Shown here piece by piece: positions 50,156 to 60,389 of a DNA stretch of 61,111 bases; the stretch's first letter is position 1; every line of letters begins with the position of its first letter. The position numbers and the translations under genes were made by a program. The notes beneath the pieces are model-generated. The model saw only the letters and a program-made list of their open reading frames with translations, ran no database searches and had not been told where the DNA came from. This stretch comes from Bartonella rattaustraliani AUST/NH4 (GTDB taxonomy: Bacteria > Pseudomonadota > Alphaproteobacteria > Rhizobiales > Rhizobiaceae): positions 1 to 61,111 of the forward strand of contig NZ_CALW02000050.1 of the NCBI RefSeq assembly GCF_000312565.1, written 5' to 3'.

Positions 50156-51409
50156 TTATAGCGGTTTCAATAAAACATGTTTTTTCCTACCGAAGGACAG
50201 TTTAATAATCCCCGTTTCATTCACATCTTCTTCGATGATAAGGCGCGTTTCATCTTCGATAATTCGGTCATTGACACGCACACCTCCACCTTGAACGTGT
50301 CGACGTGCCTCACTGTTAGATTTGGCGAGTCCAGCTTTGACTAAAAGAGCAAGTAATCCTATACCATTTTTTAAGTCTGTGGCATTAATCTCAACAGTTG
50401 GAAGATTGTCTCCAAGCGTTTTCTCTTCAAAAGTTTTACGAGCAGTTTCTGCAGCTGCTTCAGCAAGGCTGCGTCCATGAAGCATTGCGGTTACTTCTGT
50501 TGCGAGAATTTTCTTTGCTTCGTTAATTTCATTGTCTTGCAATGCAGAAAGTTTAATAATTTCATCCATTGGTAGTATGGTATAAAGTTTCAAAAACCGT
50601 GTAACATCAGCGTCTTCTGTATTACGCCAATATTGCCAAAATTGATAAGGTGAAAGCATATCAGCATTAAGCCAAACAGCACCATTTAAAGATTTACCCA
50701 TTTTTGCACCGGAAGAAGTCGTCAACAATGGTGAAGTTAATGCGTATAATTGCGCTGTTCCAAAGCGATGTCCTAATTCGATACCATTAATAATATTGCC
50801 CCATTGATCTGAGCCCCCCATTTGCATGCGTAGTCCATAGCGATTATAAAGTTCAACAAAGTCATAAGCTTGCAGGATCATATAGTTAAACTCTAAAAAT
50901 GATAAAGAATGTTCACGCTCAAGTCGCAGTTTAACAGAATCAAATGACAACATACGGTTGACAGAAAAATGTTTCCCCACATCACGTAAAAACTCTAAAT
51001 AGTTCAAATTGCATAACCATTCAGCATTATTGACAATGCATGCATCTGTTTTTTTATCACCAAATGTTAGATAGTTCGCAAAAACCTTTTTAATACCAGC
51101 GATATTTGCAGCAATATCATCTTGGGTTAAAAGACGTCGTGCTTCATCTTTAAAGGAAGGATCACCAATCAATCCTGTTCCTCCACCCATTAAAGCGATA
51201 GGGCGGTGCCCCGTTTTTTGTAGCCAGTAAAGCATCATAATTTGAAGAAGACTTCCAGCATGTAGACTTGAGGCAGTCGGATCAAAACCAATATAGGCAC
51301 TCACGGTTTCTTTTGAAAAAAGATCATCTAAGCCTTTCTCATCCGAAATTTGGTGGATGAAACCACGTTCACGCATAATGTGTAAAAAGTCAGATTTAAA
51401 AGCAAGCAC
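50156..51409 (-). CDS. tyrS: Tyrosyl-tRNA synthetase
   Basis: 417 residues, class I synthetase. The HIGH-like site is [39 protein letters not shown] and [19 protein letters not shown] line the tyrosine pocket. [13 protein letters not shown] is the KMSKS loop. The C-terminal S4-like domain ([20 protein letters not shown]) binds tRNA. The 295-base gap behind its start (51410-51704) shows no gene. Confidence 0.96.
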   Translation of the reverse strand: MLAFKSDFLHIMRERGFIHQISDEKGLDDLFSKETVSAYIGFDPTASSLHAGSLLQIMMLYWLQKTGHRPIALMGGGTGLIGDPSFKDEARRLLTQDDIAANIAGIKKVFANYLTFGDKKTDACIVNNAEWLCNLNYLEFLRDVGKHFSVNRMLSFDSVKLRLEREHSLSFLEFNYMILQAYDFVELYNRYGLRMQMGGSDQWGNIINGIELGHRFGTAQLYALTSPLLTTSSGAKMGKSLNGAVWLNADMLSPYQFWQYWRNTEDADVTRFLKLYTILPMDEIIKLSALQDNEINEAKKILATEVTAMLHGRSLAEAAAETARKTFEEKTLGDNLPTVEINATDLKNGIGLLALLVKAGLAKSNSEARRHVQGGGVRVNDRIIEDETRLIIEEDVNETGIIKLSFGRKKHVLLKPL

Positions 51410-51704
51410 GGATTTTATTTCCTGATCAATATTATATTTATTTATAAAAGTGAGGCGTTAATGCATTATCCCTACCACAAGTAATGTGTATCTCACAAGA
51501 GAACGAAAAACGTCGATAGGGGGCAAGAAAATATAAATGTTGTTTTTGTTTAAGGAGAGCTATTTTTCAGTGAGAGAAAAGGCATTGTCTTTTCATTTTT
51601 AAGAACCATAGAATAGGGGAAAGAAGCAAAGCAATATAAAAATAGATCTTTCTCTTGTTTGCAAAGTGATTTTTATTCATTTCTATAAATTCCTTGCGCA
51701 TTTT

Positions 51705-52385
51705 TTATGTAAGGGAAAGTATTTCAGGTGGAGGAGCAAGAAACTCATGTGTAATATGGCTATCCAAATATTGTGTACATCGTTCAATAAGCTCTTCATT
51801 ACATCCGCTAAAAAAGTGGTTAGCACCTTCCAGTATTTCTTGTGTAATCGTAATGCCTTTTTGGTTTTTTAATTTATCTACGAGTGATTGAACATCTTTT
51901 GGGGGAGCAACTTTATCGAGAGCACCGTGAATAATAAGCCCTGATGAAGGACAAGGAGCAAGAAATGAAAAGTCATAGACATTTGGTTGAGGCGCAACGG
52001 ATATAAAACCTTCAATTTCTGGTCTGCGCATTAAAAGCTGCATACCAATCCAGGCACCAAATGAATATCCAGCCACCCAGCAATTTTTAGAATCAGGGTG
52101 CTGTGTTTGCACCCAATCGAGAGCTGAAGCCGCATCTGAAAGTTCTCCAATTCCATAATCAAATTCGCCCTGACTTCGACCAATACCACGAAAATTAAAA
52201 CGTAATGTTGTAAAGCCACGTTGCTGGAACATATAGAAAAGATCATAAACAATTTTATTGTTCATTGTTCCACCAAATTGGGGATGAGGATGCAAGATAA
52301 TTGCAATTGGTGCATTCCTTTGTTGTGAAGGCTGATAACGTCCTTCAAGACGACCTGCGGGACCGTTAAAAATAATTTCTGGCAT
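51705..52385 (-). CDS. Alpha/beta hydrolase
   Basis: 226 residues from the start at 52385 (MPEIIFNGPAGRLEGRY), preferred because AAGGAG stands about six bases upstream. The fold signature HPHPQFGGTMNNKIV is followed by TLRFNFRGIGRSQGEFDYG. The nucleophile elbow is GYSFGAWIG (Ser), with the acid in HGALDKVAPP and the His in EGANHFF. It belongs to the COG2945-like group of small predicted hydrolases; the substrate is unknown. It is divergent from iscS. Confidence 0.88.
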   Translation of the reverse strand: MPEIIFNGPAGRLEGRYQPSQQRNAPIAIILHPHPQFGGTMNNKIVYDLFYMFQQRGFTTLRFNFRGIGRSQGEFDYGIGELSDAASALDWVQTQHPDSKNCWVAGYSFGAWIGMQLLMRRPEIEGFISVAPQPNVYDFSFLAPCPSSGLIIHGALDKVAPPKDVQSLVDKLKNQKGITITQEILEGANHFFSGCNEELIERCTQYLDSHITHEFLAPPPEILSLT

Positions 52386-52543
52386 TAAATGCTCCTTAAA
52401 TGCTACAAGGCTCTCATTGACCTGAAACAACTTTTATCATAGAATTCCTTAGTTAATCACTAAATATTCTTTTTTTAGTGCATCTTGCAAGAAGATTGCA
52501 CTCTTTTTTAATCAATTCATGAGATGAACGATTGTGATGTCGA

Positions 52544-53683
52544 ATGGTTGTAAAACGCCGATATTTTGATCATAATGCGACAACACCGCTCAAAGAAACA
52601 GCGCGAGTGGCATTGCTGGAGTCTCTAGAGATATTTGGGAATCCATCATCCGTTCATGAGGAGGGACGCGCGGCAAAAGCTTTATTGCAAAAAGCACGCC
52701 GACAAATTGCTGAAAACCTCCATACAAATCCAGATCATGTTGTCTTCACATCTGGCGCGAGTGAAGCAGCGATGACTTTGCTCACACCCTTTTATAATAT
52801 GGGTAGTTCGAAGGTTTATTTTTCTCATCTTTATATTGGAGCGACAGAACACCCTTCTGTTGCAGAGGGGGGGCGTTTTTCTAAAGAATGCATCAGCACA
52901 GTGACTGTTGATCAAGATGGTCTCATTCAACAAGATCAATTAGCCTCTCTCTTAAGCCTTCACGATAAAACAAAAGGTCTTCCTCTTGTTGCTATTCAAG
53001 CTGCCAATGGTGAAACTGGTGTGATGCAACCAATAAAAGAAATAGCTGCTGTTGTTCGGAATAATGGGGGTATCCTTATCGTTGATTTGACACAATATGT
53101 AGACAAAAACTTTGTTGATATTCACCAAATGGGGGGAGATTTTTTTATATTGTCTGCACATAAAATTGGTGGACTTAAAGGAATTGGTGCTTTTGTTTCA
53201 TGTGGCAATCTTCTGATGCCTGAGCCTCTTATTGTTGGGGGAGGGCAAGAAAAAGGTTTGCGTGGAGGAACAGAATCTTTACCGCTTATTGCTGTTTTTG
53301 GGGCAGCGATAGCGAATTGTTTTACGCCAGAAGAAAGAGAACAGTTAATTGATTTGCGCAATAAACTGGAAAATGGTCTACAAAAAATCAGTGATGACGT
53401 TGAAATTTTGGGTAAAAGGGTTCAACGTTTGCCAAATACAACTTATTTTACTGTGCGCAATATGAAGGCTGAAACGATGCAAATTGCTTTTGATTTGGCA
53501 GGATTTTCTGTATCAGCAGGTTCTGCTTGTTCTTCGGGGAAAGTAAAACAAAGCAAGGTTTTGGAAGCAATGGGATATGATATTTCCAACGGCGCAATTC
53601 GTATTTCAACAGGGCGATGTACAACGTCTGAAGATATTGATGCCTTTTTATTAGTTTTTTCACAAATCATAGATAAAAAATAA
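52544..53683 (+). CDS. Cysteine desulfurase, IscS/NifS type (class I)
   Basis: 379 residues, a PLP enzyme releasing sulfur from cysteine. It begins YFDHNATTPLKETAR; the PLP Lys is in FILSAHKIGGLKGIGAF and the persulfide Cys in SAGSACSSGKVKQSKVL. The flexible SACSSG loop places it with the class I enzymes, while the sufS gene further down encodes the class II type. Heading the suf cluster with such a gene is usual in Rhizobiales. The gap of 163 bases before sufB may carry a second promoter. Confidence 0.93.
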   Translation: MVVKRRYFDHNATTPLKETARVALLESLEIFGNPSSVHEEGRAAKALLQKARRQIAENLHTNPDHVVFTSGASEAAMTLLTPFYNMGSSKVYFSHLYIGATEHPSVAEGGRFSKECISTVTVDQDGLIQQDQLASLLSLHDKTKGLPLVAIQAANGETGVMQPIKEIAAVVRNNGGILIVDLTQYVDKNFVDIHQMGGDFFILSAHKIGGLKGIGAFVSCGNLLMPEPLIVGGGQEKGLRGGTESLPLIAVFGAAIANCFTPEEREQLIDLRNKLENGLQKISDDVEILGKRVQRLPNTTYFTVRNMKAETMQIAFDLAGFSVSAGSACSSGKVKQSKVLEAMGYDISNGAIRISTGRCTTSEDIDAFLLVFSQIIDKK

Positions 53684-53846
53684 AATTTATCACTAAAGAA
53701 TTTAGAACTTTTTTAAAAATAAAATAGAGTTGATTGAAATTGTCATGTTTTACATGTAATCTAACAAATAAGTTACTTGCTTTATTTTATGAAAAACGAG
53801 ACTTTTAGTCACCGGTCTCTGATACCAAAGAAAATGGAGAAAACTG

Positions 53847-55358
53847 ATGCCGGCAATACAGGAAACAATACGTCAGGTCCGTGAGATAGACGTAGATCAA
53901 TATAAATATGGTTTTGAAACCAATATTGAGACAGATAAAGCTCCAAAAGGTTTAAATGAAGATATTATTAAATTTATTTCTGCGAAAAAGCGTGAACCTG
54001 AATGGATGTTAACATGGCGTTTACAAGCTTTCCGTCGTTGGTTAACAATGCAAGAACCTCATTGGGCACGTATTCAATATCCCCCCATTGATTTTCAGGA
54101 CTTTTATTATTACGCTGCTCCTAAAAATCATACAGGGCCAAAATCTTTGGATGAAGTAGATCCTGAATTGTTAGCCACGTATGAAAAGCTTGGTATTCCT
54201 CTCAAAGAACAGGAAATTTTGGCAGGGGTAAGAAAACAGTCTGATCCTTCAACTTTTGATGATAGTTTTTCTACACTAGGGCAGGTCGCTGTTGATGCCG
54301 TTTTTGATTCTGTTTCGGTTGTGACAACATTCAAAAAAGAGTTAGCACGTGCTGGTGTCATTTTTTGCTCGATTTCAGAGGCAATTGTTGAACATTCTGC
54401 TCTTATTAAGGAATATTTAGGGACGGTTGTGCCTGTAGGGGATAATTATTATGCTGCCTTAAATGCAGCTGTTTTTACAGATGGTTCATTTGTTTATATT
54501 CCCAAAGGGGTAAGATGTCCTATGGAGCTTTCTACCTATTTTAGAATTAATGAACGCAACACAGGTCAATTTGAGCGCACATTAATTATTGCGGATGAAG
54601 ATTCCTATGTTTCTTACCTTGAGGGATGTACGGCTCCCCAACGTGATGACAACCAGCTTCATGCTGCAGTTGTTGAGCTTGTTGCGCTCAAAGGCGCGGA
54701 AATTAAATATTCAACAGTGCAAAACTGGTATCCTGGCGATAAGTATGGGAAAGGGGGGATTTATAATTTTGTCACAAAGCGAGGAGATTGTCGGGGTAAC
54801 AATTCCAAAATCTCGTGGACACAGGTTGAGACTGGTTCCGCAATTACTTGGAAATATCCATCTTGCTTACTCCGTGGCGACAATTCGCGTGGAGAGTTTT
54901 ATTCCATTGCTGTTGCAAATGGTTACCAACAAATTGACTCTGGAACAAAAATGATTCACTTGGGAAAAAATACATCAAGTCGGATTGTTTCCAAAGGCAT
55001 CTCTGCTGGTTTTTCAAACAATACTTATCGGGGACAAGTGACAGCACATCGAAAAGCACAGAATGCACGTAATTTTACGCAATGTGATAGTTTGTTAATT
55101 GGCAATGACTGCGGTGCTCATACCGTTCCTTATATCGAAGCAAAAAATGCAACAGCGCAATTTGAACATGAAGCGACAACATCAAAAATTTCTGATGATC
55201 AGCTTTTTTATGTTATGCAGCGCGGCATTCCTGAAGAAGAGGCTATCGCATTAATTGTGAATGGTTTTGTAAAAGAAGTTATTCAAAAACTTCCAATGGA
55301 ATTTGCCGTCGAAGCACAAAAGCTCATTGGTATCAGCCTTGAAGGCAGTGTGGGATAA
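53847..55358 (+). CDS. sufB: Fe-S cluster assembly scaffold SufB
   Basis: 503 residues. SufB is the scaffold of the SufBC2D complex on which the cluster is built. Conserved segments are [59 protein letters not shown], and the C-terminal [20 protein letters not shown], whose Cys and downstream His/Glu are functional sites in the family. GGAG precedes the start. sufC and sufD follow closely. Confidence 0.97.
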   Translation: MPAIQETIRQVREIDVDQYKYGFETNIETDKAPKGLNEDIIKFISAKKREPEWMLTWRLQAFRRWLTMQEPHWARIQYPPIDFQDFYYYAAPKNHTGPKSLDEVDPELLATYEKLGIPLKEQEILAGVRKQSDPSTFDDSFSTLGQVAVDAVFDSVSVVTTFKKELARAGVIFCSISEAIVEHSALIKEYLGTVVPVGDNYYAALNAAVFTDGSFVYIPKGVRCPMELSTYFRINERNTGQFERTLIIADEDSYVSYLEGCTAPQRDDNQLHAAVVELVALKGAEIKYSTVQNWYPGDKYGKGGIYNFVTKRGDCRGNNSKISWTQVETGSAITWKYPSCLLRGDNSRGEFYSIAVANGYQQIDSGTKMIHLGKNTSSRIVSKGISAGFSNNTYRGQVTAHRKAQNARNFTQCDSLLIGNDCGAHTVPYIEAKNATAQFEHEATTSKISDDQLFYVMQRGIPEEEAIALIVNGFVKEVIQKLPMEFAVEAQKLIGISLEGSVG

Positions 55359-55412
55359 TTGGTTAGATTAATAGCGTAACTTGATTTAAAATAACCAGAA
55401 CAGGATTAAAGA

Positions 55413-56168
55413 ATGTTAGAGATAAAAAATTTGCGTGCCCGTATTGCGGGGACCGAAACAGAAGTGATTCGTGGTTTAAATTTGACGGTTCAAGATGGCG
55501 AAGTTGCTGCTATTATGGGACAAAATGGGGCAGGGAAGTCAACTTTGTCTTATTTGCTTGCTGGTCGCGATGATTATGAAGTGATAGAAGGTGATATTCT
55601 GTATAACGGACAATCACTTTTAGGAATGGATCCAGCAGAACGCGCAGCGTATGGTGTTTTTCTTGCATTTCAATATCCAATGGAAATACCTGGAGTGGCA
55701 ACAATGGAATTTTTAAAAGTTGCCATGAATTCTCAACGTAAAGTACGTGGTGAGGAAGAGCTCAAAATCCCTGAATTTATAAAATATGTTAAAGAGGCTT
55801 CTGCAAAACTTGAAATTGATATGGATATGCTCAAACGTCCATTAAATGTAGGTTTTTCAGGTGGAGAAAAAAAACGCGCTGAAATTTTGCAAATGGCACT
55901 TCTTGAACCTCAACTTTGCATTTTAGATGAAACGGATTCTGGCTTAGATATTGATGCATTAAAAATCGTTGCTGATGGTGTTAATAAACTGCACGGTTCA
56001 AAACGTTCATTTTTGGTTATTACCCATTACCAACGTTTGCTTAATTACATTGTCCCTGACACAGTGCATGTTCTTCATAAAGGACGTATTATTAAAAGCG
56101 GAGATAAATCATTAGCACTTTATTTAGAGCAAAATGGATATGCTGATCTTATCAATGAGGCGGCTTGA
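55413..56168 (+). CDS. sufC: Fe-S assembly ATPase SufC
   Basis: 251 residues, an ABC-type ATPase. Walker A is MGQNGAGKSTLSYLLAG, the signature FSGGEKKRAEILQMAL, and Walker B CILDETDSGLDIDALK with the SufC-specific DETDSGLD. ATP binding rearranges SufB and SufD during cluster assembly. The gap to sufB is about 54 bases; its end overlaps the region before the sufD start. Confidence 0.97.
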   Translation: MLEIKNLRARIAGTETEVIRGLNLTVQDGEVAAIMGQNGAGKSTLSYLLAGRDDYEVIEGDILYNGQSLLGMDPAERAAYGVFLAFQYPMEIPGVATMEFLKVAMNSQRKVRGEEELKIPEFIKYVKEASAKLEIDMDMLKRPLNVGFSGGEKKRAEILQMALLEPQLCILDETDSGLDIDALKIVADGVNKLHGSKRSFLVITHYQRLLNYIVPDTVHVLHKGRIIKSGDKSLALYLEQNGYADLINEAA

Positions 56169-56179
56169 GGGCAGTGAAT

Positions 56180-57451
56180 ATGAGTAATGGGAATGCACAA
56201 CAACAATTGTTAGCCGTTGAAAAAGATATTATCGGTAACTTTAATCAATATGTGAGAGATTTACCTGGTGATAAGACGGTGCAGGCAGTTCGCAAAAAAG
56301 CGATAGAGTCATTTCAAACCTCACAGCTTCCTTCACGAAAAATTGAAAATTGGCATTATACTAATTTGCGCACATTATTGAAATCTGTTCCAGGTTTTTC
56401 AGAAGGTAATGATGAACAATCCGTTAATACATTACTGTCAAAGAGCATTGTTTTTTCCATTGCAAATGGAAAAACATCGACACAATCAAAAGAAGATAAT
56501 TTTACAGTCAAACGTCTTGCAGATGCATTAAAAGATGATTCTGTAAAAATAGACCAAATTATGTCTGATGAAGATTTTATTGGACAATTAAATACAGCTT
56601 TTGTTACAGATGGTTGGCTTTTTTATATTCCTGAAAAGACAAAAACCAATGTTCCCATTGAATTACAAAATATTCAAATGGGCGGACAGTCTCATATTTT
56701 CTCAGATATAAAAGTTGATAAAAACAGTCAAGCTGTATTTATAGAACGTCAAATTGGCAATGAAGAAAATACCTTTGTTAGTTCGATATCCTCGTTAGAG
56801 GTTGCAGATCATAGTGATGTTACATGGATTCTTATTCGCAACCGTGGATTCAATTCTACACAGTTTGGTCGTTTCCGTGCTGTTCTTGGCCAAAATGCTA
56901 AGCTATCGCTTTATGTGATTAATATAGGCAGTCAACTTAATCGTCAGGAAATTGATGTTAGGTTACAAGGAGAGGAGTCTGATTTTCAATTACGAGTCGT
57001 AAATTTGTTATCAGAACAAACGCATAGCGATCTTACGATGAATATTCAACACCTTGAAGAAAAATCGACCTCAACTGAAATTATACGCAATGTGGTTACC
57101 GATAAAGCAGTCGGAGTTTTTCAAGGAATCATACGTGTGGCTCAAAAAGCGCAAAAAACAGATGCGCGCATGGCTTGTAATAGCCTCATTCTTTCAGATG
57201 ATGCGGAATTTAACGCAAAGCCTGAACTAGAAATTTTTGCTGATGATGTTGCCTGTGGTCATGGTGCGACAGTTGCCAATATTAATCATGATCATCTTTT
57301 CTATCTCATGGCACGTGGTATCTCTTTGAATACAGCGCGTGCAATTTTGATTAAAGGATTCATCTTTGAACTCATTGATGAGATCAAGCAAGAAAATATT
57401 CAAACCGTTTTGAAAAATATTATGGAAAAATGGTTAGAAAAAAATGTTTAA
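56180..57451 (+). CDS. sufD: Fe-S cluster assembly protein SufD
   Basis: 423 residues from the ATG at 56180, with GAGG just upstream; a TTG at 56165 would add five residues. SufD is the paralogue and partner of SufB. The N-terminal RKIENWHYTNLRTLL and the C-terminal CNSLILSDDAEFNAKPELEI, followed by DVACGHGATVANINHDHLFY with the conserved Cys-His, are the family signatures. The sufC stop lies just before. Confidence 0.95.
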   Translation: MSNGNAQQQLLAVEKDIIGNFNQYVRDLPGDKTVQAVRKKAIESFQTSQLPSRKIENWHYTNLRTLLKSVPGFSEGNDEQSVNTLLSKSIVFSIANGKTSTQSKEDNFTVKRLADALKDDSVKIDQIMSDEDFIGQLNTAFVTDGWLFYIPEKTKTNVPIELQNIQMGGQSHIFSDIKVDKNSQAVFIERQIGNEENTFVSSISSLEVADHSDVTWILIRNRGFNSTQFGRFRAVLGQNAKLSLYVINIGSQLNRQEIDVRLQGEESDFQLRVVNLLSEQTHSDLTMNIQHLEEKSTSTEIIRNVVTDKAVGVFQGIIRVAQKAQKTDARMACNSLILSDDAEFNAKPELEIFADDVACGHGATVANINHDHLFYLMARGISLNTARAILIKGFIFELIDEIKQENIQTVLKNIMEKWLEKNV

Positions 57452-57462
57452 GGCAAAAAAAA

Positions 57463-58707
57463 ATGAACAATGATGGAGAAGTGTTTGGATATGATGTAGA
57501 AGAAATTCGTCGTGACTTTCCTATTCTACAGTGTGATGTTTACGGAAAGCGATTGGCTTATCTCGACAGTGGTGCATCTGCTCAAAAACCACAATCTGTA
57601 CTTGAAGCGATGGATAATTTTTATCGCTACCGTTATGCAAATGTACATCGGGGAATAAATTTTTTATCAAATGCAGCAACACAATTTTATGAAGATGCGC
57701 GTAAAACAGTGCGCGCTTTTTTAAATGCCCCAACAGAAAGAGAAATTGTTTTCACAAAAAGTGCAACAGAAGCTATTAATACTGTTGCTTACGGTTGGGG
57801 GATGCCCAAATTGAATACAGGTGATGAAATTGTTCTCACCATTATGGAGCATCACGCAAATATTATTCCTTGGCATTTTATTCGTGAACAAAAAGGAGTT
57901 AAACTTGTTTTTGTGCCAGTTGATGAGCATGGTATTTTACATATTGAAGATTTTCAAAAAGCTTTAAGTGATAAAACAAAACTTGTTGCCGTGACACATA
58001 TGTCTAATGTTCTGGGGACCGTTCCTTCCGTTAAAGAGATTGTTAAATTATCGCATCAAAATGCTATTCCCGTTCTTGTTGATGGTTCTCAGGGGGCTGT
58101 GCATTTCACAGTTGATGTACAAGACCTTGATTGTGACTGGTATGTTTTTACAGGTCATAAGCTTTATGGTCCCACCGGTATTGGAATTCTTTATGGTAAG
58201 GAAAATAGATTAGAAGAAATGCAACCTTTTCAAGGAGGAGGGGAAATGATTGAGGATGTCACAATTGATAAGGTTACTTATAATTCACCTCCCCACCGTT
58301 TTGAAGCGGGGACTCCTCCTATAGCTGAAGCTGTTGGGTTGGCAGCTGCTATTGAGTACATACAACAAAAAGATAGGAATGCTATTCATGCACATGAAAT
58401 GACCCTTTTATCTTATGCACATGAAAGGCTTGAAACGATTAAAACATTGCGTATTTATGGTCATTCTCCTCATAAAGGTGCTATTATATCTTTTGAAATG
58501 AAAGGCATTCACGCACATGATGTTTCTATGTTTATTGATCGGCAAGGTGTTGCTATACGTGCGGGAACGCATTGTGCACAACCTTTATTACAACATTTTG
58601 GCTTAACATCTGCTTGTCGTGCTTCATTCGCTATGTATAGCAGTCGTGAAGATATCGATCAATTAGTGGAAGCATTAGAAAAAGCAAGGATATTTTTTAA
58701 TGACTAA
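57463..58707 (+). CDS. sufS: Cysteine desulfurase SufS (class II)
   Basis: 414 residues from the ATG at 57463 (MNNDGEVFGYDVEEIRRDFP). It mobilises sulfur for the SufBCD scaffold. Sites are YLDSGASAQKPQSVL, AVTHMSNVLGTV, the PLP Lys in YVFTGHKLYGPTGIGIL and the Cys in IRAGTHCAQPLLQHFG. No separate sulfur acceptor (SufE or SufU) gene is in the window. The last eight bases overlap the start of the next gene. Confidence 0.95.
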   Translation: MNNDGEVFGYDVEEIRRDFPILQCDVYGKRLAYLDSGASAQKPQSVLEAMDNFYRYRYANVHRGINFLSNAATQFYEDARKTVRAFLNAPTEREIVFTKSATEAINTVAYGWGMPKLNTGDEIVLTIMEHHANIIPWHFIREQKGVKLVFVPVDEHGILHIEDFQKALSDKTKLVAVTHMSNVLGTVPSVKEIVKLSHQNAIPVLVDGSQGAVHFTVDVQDLDCDWYVFTGHKLYGPTGIGILYGKENRLEEMQPFQGGGEMIEDVTIDKVTYNSPPHRFEAGTPPIAEAVGLAAAIEYIQQKDRNAIHAHEMTLLSYAHERLETIKTLRIYGHSPHKGAIISFEMKGIHAHDVSMFIDRQGVAIRAGTHCAQPLLQHFGLTSACRASFAMYSSREDIDQLVEALEKARIFFND

Positions 58708-59101
58708 AACAGATGAAAAGAATCCTTCTACAAAATCTGTTGAAACTGTGAATGAAGATGAAAAACCGTATATATCAGCAATTCCAGCAGATGAAATTGA
58801 TCGTATGACCGATGATATTATTGCTGCTCTTAAAACAGTTTATGACCCTGAAATTCCTGCTGATATTTATGAGCTTGGCTTGATTTATCGTATTGATATA
58901 GAAGATGATCGTTCAGTAAAAATTGAAATGACTCTCACAGCACCAGGATGTCCCGTTGCCGGGGAAATGCCGGGGTGGGTAGAAAATGCTGTAAGTGCAG
59001 TTGAAGGAGTCCTTTGTGTTGAAGTCACCATGACTTTTGATCCACCATGGACACCTGACTGTATGTCAGAAGAAGCACAAATTGCTGTAGGGTGGTATTA
59101 A
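58700..59101 (+). CDS. sufT: SufT / MIP18-family Fe-S maturation factor (DUF59)
   Basis: 133 residues. After a polar N-terminal extension of about 30 residues the MIP18 domain runs DDIIAALKTVYDPEIPADIY, ELGLIYRIDI, then MTLTAPGCPVAGEMPGW with the conserved Cys, and VTMTFDPPWTPDCMSEEA. This family assists Fe-S delivery to target proteins. It overlaps sufS by eight bases, so it is translationally coupled and the last clear gene of the operon. Confidence 0.93.
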   Translation: MTKTDEKNPSTKSVETVNEDEKPYISAIPADEIDRMTDDIIAALKTVYDPEIPADIYELGLIYRIDIEDDRSVKIEMTLTAPGCPVAGEMPGWVENAVSAVEGVLCVEVTMTFDPPWTPDCMSEEAQIAVGWY

Positions 59102-59379
59102 AAACTGTAGAGCAGTTTCAACAATCGCATGTTTTTAAAATTTTAAAAAACATAGCGTCTTTTACTTTGATTTGTGAACTTGTTGAAGGGAAATGTTTTA
59201 AGATAGGCTTGCCTTCACTCTCGATGGTATTGCGTTTTTCACACTATCTCTTAAGCCATGCAAAACGATTTTATGCGTCGGGGGACATAGCTTTAGAAAA
59301 TCATGCAAATTTGCTTGTAGAGCGTTGTGATTATTTATCAGATGGTTTTACAGTACGGAATGTTTATAAGTGTGATTGA
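59092..59379 (+). CDS. Doubtful small protein after sufT (hypothetical)
   Basis: 95 codons from a GTG inside the sufT end. The second half (HYLLSHAKRFYASGDIALEN, LLVERCDYLSDGFTVRN) looks protein-like but matches no family I know. It is not SufA: the CxC and single-Cys pattern of that family is missing. The palindrome at 59129-59153 would fall inside it. It could be a relic of whatever followed sufT. Confidence 0.25.
   Translation: MVLKTVEQFQQSHVFKILKNIASFTLICELVEGKCFKIGLPSLSMVLRFSHYLLSHAKRFYASGDIALENHANLLVERCDYLSDGFTVRNVYKCD
59129..59153. terminator. Near-perfect AT palindrome after sufT
   Basis: ATGTTTTTAAAATTTTAAAAAACAT, read as two arms (ATGTTTTT and AAAAAACAT) around an AT core. It begins about 28 bases after the sufT stop and may end the suf transcript. 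AT-only stems are weak, so this is tentative. Confidence 0.35.
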
Positions 59380-60389
59380 AAGTTTTTAAAGGATAAAGAA
59401 ATTATTCAACAAACTTTAGAGCTTTTATGTTGTTGTAACTATCTTCGTGAAATTTATGAAGAGAAAAGCCCAAAAGGTAAGCATCCTACAAAACACTATG
59501 AATGACACCCTTTGGTGCAAAATCATAAGATCACACGATAGAGAAATCTCTTTTGAGAGTTTTTCAAGACAATCACTCAAAACTCTTTTTAATGATATTC
59601 TCTTCATTCTCTTTTTCAAAGAAAGTGATCAGAGTTCTTCTTAAAAAGAGCTTTGTAAAGTTTTGTTGGATCATTCTCTAGTGGTCATATGATTTTGTTT
59701 AATGAGAAAAATAAATCAATATGTAAGTATTTTTGTGAATACAACTTATATCAACAACACAACCTATGGGGTATATTTTAGGAGGTTTTGTCATTTTTTA
59801 TAGACAAAACCCTATAATTTTTAGCCTATGATAAAACGATTCGAAAATGCATATTTGGTATTTAAAAACTTCTCTTGATGAACCCATAAAATGATTATTT
59901 CATAAAAGGGGCAGCAAGTCCTATTATTTTACTGTCTGTGCCCATTTTTCATAAAATTTGTTTTAAGCAACTTATTCACTTTCAATATTTATCCAAAATA
60001 TATTTAATAAATTTCACTTCGATTCTTTTAATGACAATTGACCCACGCCTTAAGGTTGTGGAGATACCTGTATAATGCTTCGATTTCATAAATACATTTC
60101 TTTACGCTCTTTCTTACAATTCTGTCGTGAGAGTGTCACACCTTTCTCGTGATTTAGGAACTTTTTTTAAAATCTTGTGAAGACTTACCTGGTGCAAGCT
60201 TCCATTCAAAAGAAAGAATATGAAATAGTTCAGACCTATTAGTGAGCTAGAGAGCGCGGGGGAAGATGGGCGTGATTAGCATCGATCTTATGACTAAATG
60301 CATGATTACGCTGCTATTTTTCTAACTCTACCTTGGGACTATAAGACTTTTTTTATTCTTTAACAGTTGTTTTAGCAATGCTTACTACA
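59380..60389. other. Gene-poor stretch right of the suf operon
   Basis: About 1 kb without a recognisable gene. It contains a nine-base stem hairpin (GGTTTTGTC at 59784-59792, GACAAAACC at 59803-59811) and an inverted GAGTTTT/AAAACTC pair near 59550-59590. The remainder has stops in all frames. Confidence 0.45.

Noticed and set aside
59425-59644. Overlapping 64- and 65-codon frames on both strands
   Set aside because: No start signals and no recognisable content; the mirrored open frames come from low-complexity sequence.
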